This document shows positions 60,947 to 64,000 of a DNA stretch of 64,000 nucleotides, piece by piece (positions within the stretch are counted from its first letter, which is position 1; every line of letters begins with the position of its first letter). The position numbers were made by a program, and so were the translations under genes. Below the pieces are notes generated by a model. The model was not told the origin of the DNA, did not search any database, and saw only the letters and a list, made by a program, of their open reading frames with translations. The stretch is from the NCBI GenBank assembly GCA_965603365.1, contig CBFDCR010000018.1:11355-75354 (forward strand), read 5' to 3'. The stretch is from JAHELQ01 sp965603365. Its GTDB lineage: Bacteria; Acidobacteriota; Aminicenantia; UBA2199.

Positions 60947-61519
60947 TTGAGAAAAAAGTTAATTAGCTTAATTGTTCTTTGTGCTCTTTGTCCCGTGCTG
61001 ATAGTAGGGGAAACGACATTCGGGGATCTGCCCATTTACGAGCAAATCGTATGGATCATCACCTCCCTTAAATACAAAAAGGGGTTTGTGGAAGATTTAA
61101 TGCACGACGAAAAGCTCAGGATAGGACTTTTTTATACCAATACAAAAGACTCAATTAAATATAAGGAGGATTTTTTTTCTGTTTTTAACCGGGAATTTAA
61201 AAATAAGTCATTTTATGATCGCCAGATTAAATTGGAAGCCATAATGGATATCGAGAGCTTGAGATCATGGAATTTCCATCTGCTGTTTATAGCTCCGGAT
61301 GTGGGCCAATCCATCGAAAAAATTCTGGAGATTACTGCGAACAAGAAGATCCTTAGTGCCACCGGTGTGACTGAATATTTGAAATCCGGCATTACGGTTG
61401 TAGTGGGCTTTGATGGAGAAAAAGGCGTATTGTACGTCAATATGGAGAACTCAGAAAGGGAAGATTGCCTTTTCAACGCCAACTTTTTACAGTTTGTTAA
61501 AAAAGTCGATAAAAAATGA
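60947..61519 (+). CDS. YfiR-family (DUF4154) periplasmic protein
   Basis: A 190-residue exported protein starting with TTG 60947. Signal peptide: residues 1-21. The body fits the YfiR/DUF4154 pattern: YEQIVWIITSLKYKKGF near the start, RIGLFYTN, a central HLLFIAPDVGQSIEKIL, KKILSATGVTEYL and a C-terminal FNANFLQFVKKV. YfiR of Pseudomonas is a periplasmic repressor that binds the sensor domain of YfiN. Here it is coupled by an ATGA overlap to a membrane hybrid kinase, so it probably controls that kinase from the periplasm. Confidence 0.75.
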   Translation: MRKKLISLIVLCALCPVLIVGETTFGDLPIYEQIVWIITSLKYKKGFVEDLMHDEKLRIGLFYTNTKDSIKYKEDFFSVFNREFKNKSFYDRQIKLEAIMDIESLRSWNFHLLFIAPDVGQSIEKILEITANKKILSATGVTEYLKSGITVVVGFDGEKGVLYVNMENSEREDCLFNANFLQFVKKVDKK

Positions 61520-63777
61520 CGAAGTATATCACACTGCGTAAAAAGGTCACTTTTATTTTGGTGGCTATCGTCTCTTTCATCAATCTCATCTTTGGGTCTT
61601 ATCTAATTTTGTATTTTAAAGATGTTCGTTTAAGTAGCTTTTATGAGCATAAAAATAATCTGGCCAATATCACCTTATCAAATGTCCTTCCGGGTATGGA
61701 GTTTGGTCAGAAAGATTTTCTGGAGGAATTTTTTACTCGCCTTGAACGTGATCGGGAATTTACCTTCAGCGCCATCTATGATCGTTCAAATAATCTCTAT
61801 ATGAACCATATTAACCCTTTTTTCCCCCAGAATTTTTCTGAACTGGAGGGTAAACACTTTGAGGATAATCGATTTTTTGTGATCCAGCGTAAGATTATTT
61901 CGGAGGTACAGGGGGAATTGGGAACATTGGTTCTCGGCTTTAACCAGGAGCAAATTATAAAAGAAATTAATTCTATTTTAGTCCAATTGGTTGTATTCCT
62001 GCTGTTACTCACCCTGGTTATTATAATCACCTTGTATATCGTAATGGAAAAGGTGGTGATCGGCCCAATAAAGACTTTGATGCAAATCACTGAAAATTTG
62101 GCCGGTGGGGATTTGTCGGCCCGGGTGCCTATAAGAAAGAGGGATGAATTGGGGAATCTCTCTGCCAATTTCAATTTAATGGCAGAGAATTTGTCTGAAA
62201 ATTTTGATGCCCTGGAAAGAAATAAGAATGAAATTTTACAACTCCAGTTATTTCTCAACAATATTATTGAAAATAGTCCCAACGGCGTCATAACCATCGA
62301 TCACCAGGCCAGGATCATCAAAATCAATAAATCCGCAGTTTACATGTTGAATTGGCAAACGTTGGACTTTGATCGAAAGGTAATTTATGAGATGGATTCG
62401 AATTTTTTTGATTATAAAGATTCCATTTCTGAAGTGTCCCATAAAAATATCACTTTACGTTTTGATCGGCAAGTATTAACGGTGGCTAACAAGGAAAAAG
62501 TATTTAACATGCTTATGTACTCGATACCCTATGAAGATGCCGCCGGTGTAGTTATATTGTTGGTCGATATGACCGAACAGGTTTCTCTGGAGAAGCAATT
62601 AATCCAATCGCAAAAAATGGAAGCTGTGGGAACGCTGGCAGGGGGAATTGCCCACGATTTCAACAACATTTTAACCATCATCATGGGATATATTTCAGTA
62701 TTAAAATTGCAGGTAGAAAACAGGGATATGACCAATAAAATAAATCTAATCGATGAGGCTGTTCAAAGGGCAACGGAATTGGTAAAGCAGATCTTGCTTA
62801 TTTCCAGGAAAGATTCCGGGAAGTTCGAGCCCACCGATTTATCAAGTGTAGTGGACAGTGTATTGAAGATGGGCAAAGAAGTATTTCCCCGCTCCATAAA
62901 AATTGATATTGATTATGAGAAGGAGTCATTCCCGATTTATGGCGATAAGAATCAATTGTCCCAGGTGTTGATGAATATCTTGATTAACGCCAAAGATGCG
63001 ATTGAAGTATCCTCCAGGAAAAATAGCGGTCACATCCAGCTCTCCCTTAGAAAAATCTTCGTCGATTCCTTTGTTAGAAAGTTTTACAAGGATGTGGAGT
63101 CTGCCAACTATGTGGAAGTAAAAATTTCCGACAATGGCTGCGGCATGGAAAAGTCGATAATAGAGAATATTTTTGATCCTTTTTTTACCACAAAACCAAA
63201 GGGCAAAGGTACGGGATTGGGTTTAGCGATTGTATACGGAATTATAAAAAATCATGGCGGGGAGATTAGCGTTTACAGTGAGAAAGATAAGGGGAGTATT
63301 TTTATCATTCTTCTTCCACTTAAGGAGAAGAAGGTCGTCGAAAAAGAGATTCAGAAACAAAAACTGTTTTATGGGAAGGGTAATATTATGTTGGTGGATG
63401 ATGAGGCTGATATATTGGACACCACCGATGAAATGCTCGGGTTATTGGGTTACAAGTCGAAATCTTTCGAGAATGGCCTGGATGCCTTAGAGCACTTTAA
63501 GCGTCATCATGAAAAAATTGATCTCATCATTCTTGATATTATGATGCCGGAATTGGATGGAATTAAAATGTATTTAAAGTTGAAAGATATTGCCAATCCT
63601 CCCCCCGTTGTTTTCTGTTCCGGCTATTTTGAAGATAATTTGATCGACGAATTGAAAATGGAATACAAAAACGTCTATTTCCTGCAGAAGCCCTTTAATA
63701 TCCATGAACTGTCAAAATGTGTCTACCGCCTGGTGGGGAAAAAACAGGATAAAACAACTGAAGATGACGGAGAGTGA
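61516..63777 (+). CDS. Membrane hybrid histidine kinase with HAMP, PAS and receiver domains
   Basis: A 753-residue protein. TM1 (about 12-33), a ~120-residue periplasmic sensor with FYEHKNNLANI and FNQEQIIKEI (CHASE8-like), TM2 (about 155-178), HAMP (about 180-235), PAS (about 245-355: NSPNGVITIDHQARIIKINK), HisKA with His380 in GGIAHDFNN, HATPase (NILINAKDAIE; DNGCGM; GTGLGLAIVYG) and a receiver with Asp674 in LIILDIMMPE. Layout mirrors YfiN (TM-CHASE8-TM-HAMP) but the output is a kinase rather than a GGDEF domain. The ATG overlaps the YfiR stop (ATGA). Confidence 0.9.
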   Translation: MTKYITLRKKVTFILVAIVSFINLIFGSYLILYFKDVRLSSFYEHKNNLANITLSNVLPGMEFGQKDFLEEFFTRLERDREFTFSAIYDRSNNLYMNHINPFFPQNFSELEGKHFEDNRFFVIQRKIISEVQGELGTLVLGFNQEQIIKEINSILVQLVVFLLLLTLVIIITLYIVMEKVVIGPIKTLMQITENLAGGDLSARVPIRKRDELGNLSANFNLMAENLSENFDALERNKNEILQLQLFLNNIIENSPNGVITIDHQARIIKINKSAVYMLNWQTLDFDRKVIYEMDSNFFDYKDSISEVSHKNITLRFDRQVLTVANKEKVFNMLMYSIPYEDAAGVVILLVDMTEQVSLEKQLIQSQKMEAVGTLAGGIAHDFNNILTIIMGYISVLKLQVENRDMTNKINLIDEAVQRATELVKQILLISRKDSGKFEPTDLSSVVDSVLKMGKEVFPRSIKIDIDYEKESFPIYGDKNQLSQVLMNILINAKDAIEVSSRKNSGHIQLSLRKIFVDSFVRKFYKDVESANYVEVKISDNGCGMEKSIIENIFDPFFTTKPKGKGTGLGLAIVYGIIKNHGGEISVYSEKDKGSIFIILLPLKEKKVVEKEIQKQKLFYGKGNIMLVDDEADILDTTDEMLGLLGYKSKSFENGLDALEHFKRHHEKIDLIILDIMMPELDGIKMYLKLKDIANPPPVVFCSGYFEDNLIDELKMEYKNVYFLQKPFNIHELSKCVYRLVGKKQDKTTEDDGE

Positions 63778-63815
63778 GGAAGTTTTTAAGCCCAGGAATT
63801 TTAAGCCCCCTCATA

Positions 63816-63844
63816 TTGATAATAAAAATGAATTGTGGTAGTAT
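63816..63844 (+). promoter_or_regulatory. Promoter for tRNA-Leu
   Basis: TTGATA at 63816-63821, 17-base spacer, TAGTAT at 63839-63844. Start expected near 63851, 8 bases before the tRNA. Confidence 0.55.
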
Positions 63845-63858
63845 AAAGACTCTATCCT

Positions 63859-63943
63859 GCCGGAGTGGCGGAATTGGCAGACGCATCAGATTCAAAATCT
63901 GACGGGGCTTAGCCCTGTGGGGGTTCGATTCCCCCCTCCGGCA
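63859..63943 (+). tRNA. tRNA-Leu(CAA)
   Basis: Acceptor GCCGGAG (63859-63865) pairs with CTCCGGC (63936-63942), discriminator A. The anticodon stem TCAGA/TCTGA encloses loop TTCAAAA with anticodon CAA (reads UUG). A long variable arm (class II) follows, and the T arm GGGGGTTCGATTCCCCC is perfect. CCA is not encoded. Confidence 0.95.
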
Positions 63944-64000
63944 GTACCTTTCGGGGGATTCCCAACAAAAAAGTCTGACGCCGTTGTGACGTGAGAGTGA

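Overview
The window reads as Gram-negative, anaerobic-looking chromosome from the Acidobacteriota/Candidatus Aminicenantes neighbourhood. This placement is inferred from gene families: four GWxTD-domain proteins, an acidobacterial-type VWFA-related protein, TonB-dependent receptors with N-terminal carboxypeptidase-regulatory domains, a CBM9/DUF5916 barrel protein, lpxH, and many radical-SAM and acyl-CoA-dehydratase-activase genes. No transposase, integrase, rRNA or CRISPR array was seen. Several promoters match the sigma70 consensus closely (TTGACA-17 bp-TATAAT type).

Region 1 (1-13.8 kb) is mostly housekeeping and signalling. On the minus strand lie the start of a TolC-type efflux gene cut by the window edge, a HAD phosphatase coupled to it, and a small-Cys-peptide / beta-propeller / redoxin-remnant trio. 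Then come lpxH (+) behind a 12-codon leader ORF, a 14-repeat propeller hybrid kinase (+), a VWFA-related secreted protein and a four-PAS hybrid kinase (-), and a CBM9/DUF5916 outer-membrane-like protein (+).

Region 2 (13.8-18.0 kb) is a repeat-bearing non-coding stretch followed by a three-gene ABC-three-component (ABC-3C) defence-type cassette: PD-(D/E)XK effector, small middle component and DUF2326 SMC-like ATPase. A 16-bp direct repeat brackets the cassette.

Region 3 (17.8-39.0 kb) is the most unusual part. A strong promoter and structured leader precede an AfsA-like hotdog enzyme, a zinc-ribbon amidohydrolase, a PlsC-type acyltransferase and an SDR. Then come four radical-SAM proteins (three with cobalamin-type N-terminal domains), two complete sets of acyl-CoA-dehydratase-activase/dehydratase machinery (one split over two genes, one fused into a 1614-residue protein), a metallophosphoesterase and a second PlsC-type acyltransferase. 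Two gene stubs (MetV-like and B12-radical-SAM-like) lie between them. I infer a lipid-remodelling island, possibly for ether, plasmalogen or coupled-chain lipids, because the activase/dehydratase architecture resembles anaerobic plasmalogen synthase/glycerol-ester reductase.

Region 4 (39.2-53.9 kb) is a mirror-image duplication of a four-gene module: GWxTD-TPR, GWxTD and carboxypeptidase-regulatory-TPR genes in one operon, convergent with a TonB-dependent receptor. The two receptors diverge from a shared centre, giving an eight-gene palindrome.

Region 5 (54.0-64 kb) has a possible leaderless 48-residue ORF, a third TonB receptor, then a GNAT / DUF1611 / aminotransferase / GNAT group that looks like amino-acid modification. 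A YfiR-like protein coupled to a membrane hybrid kinase follows, and tRNA-Leu(CAA) closes the window.
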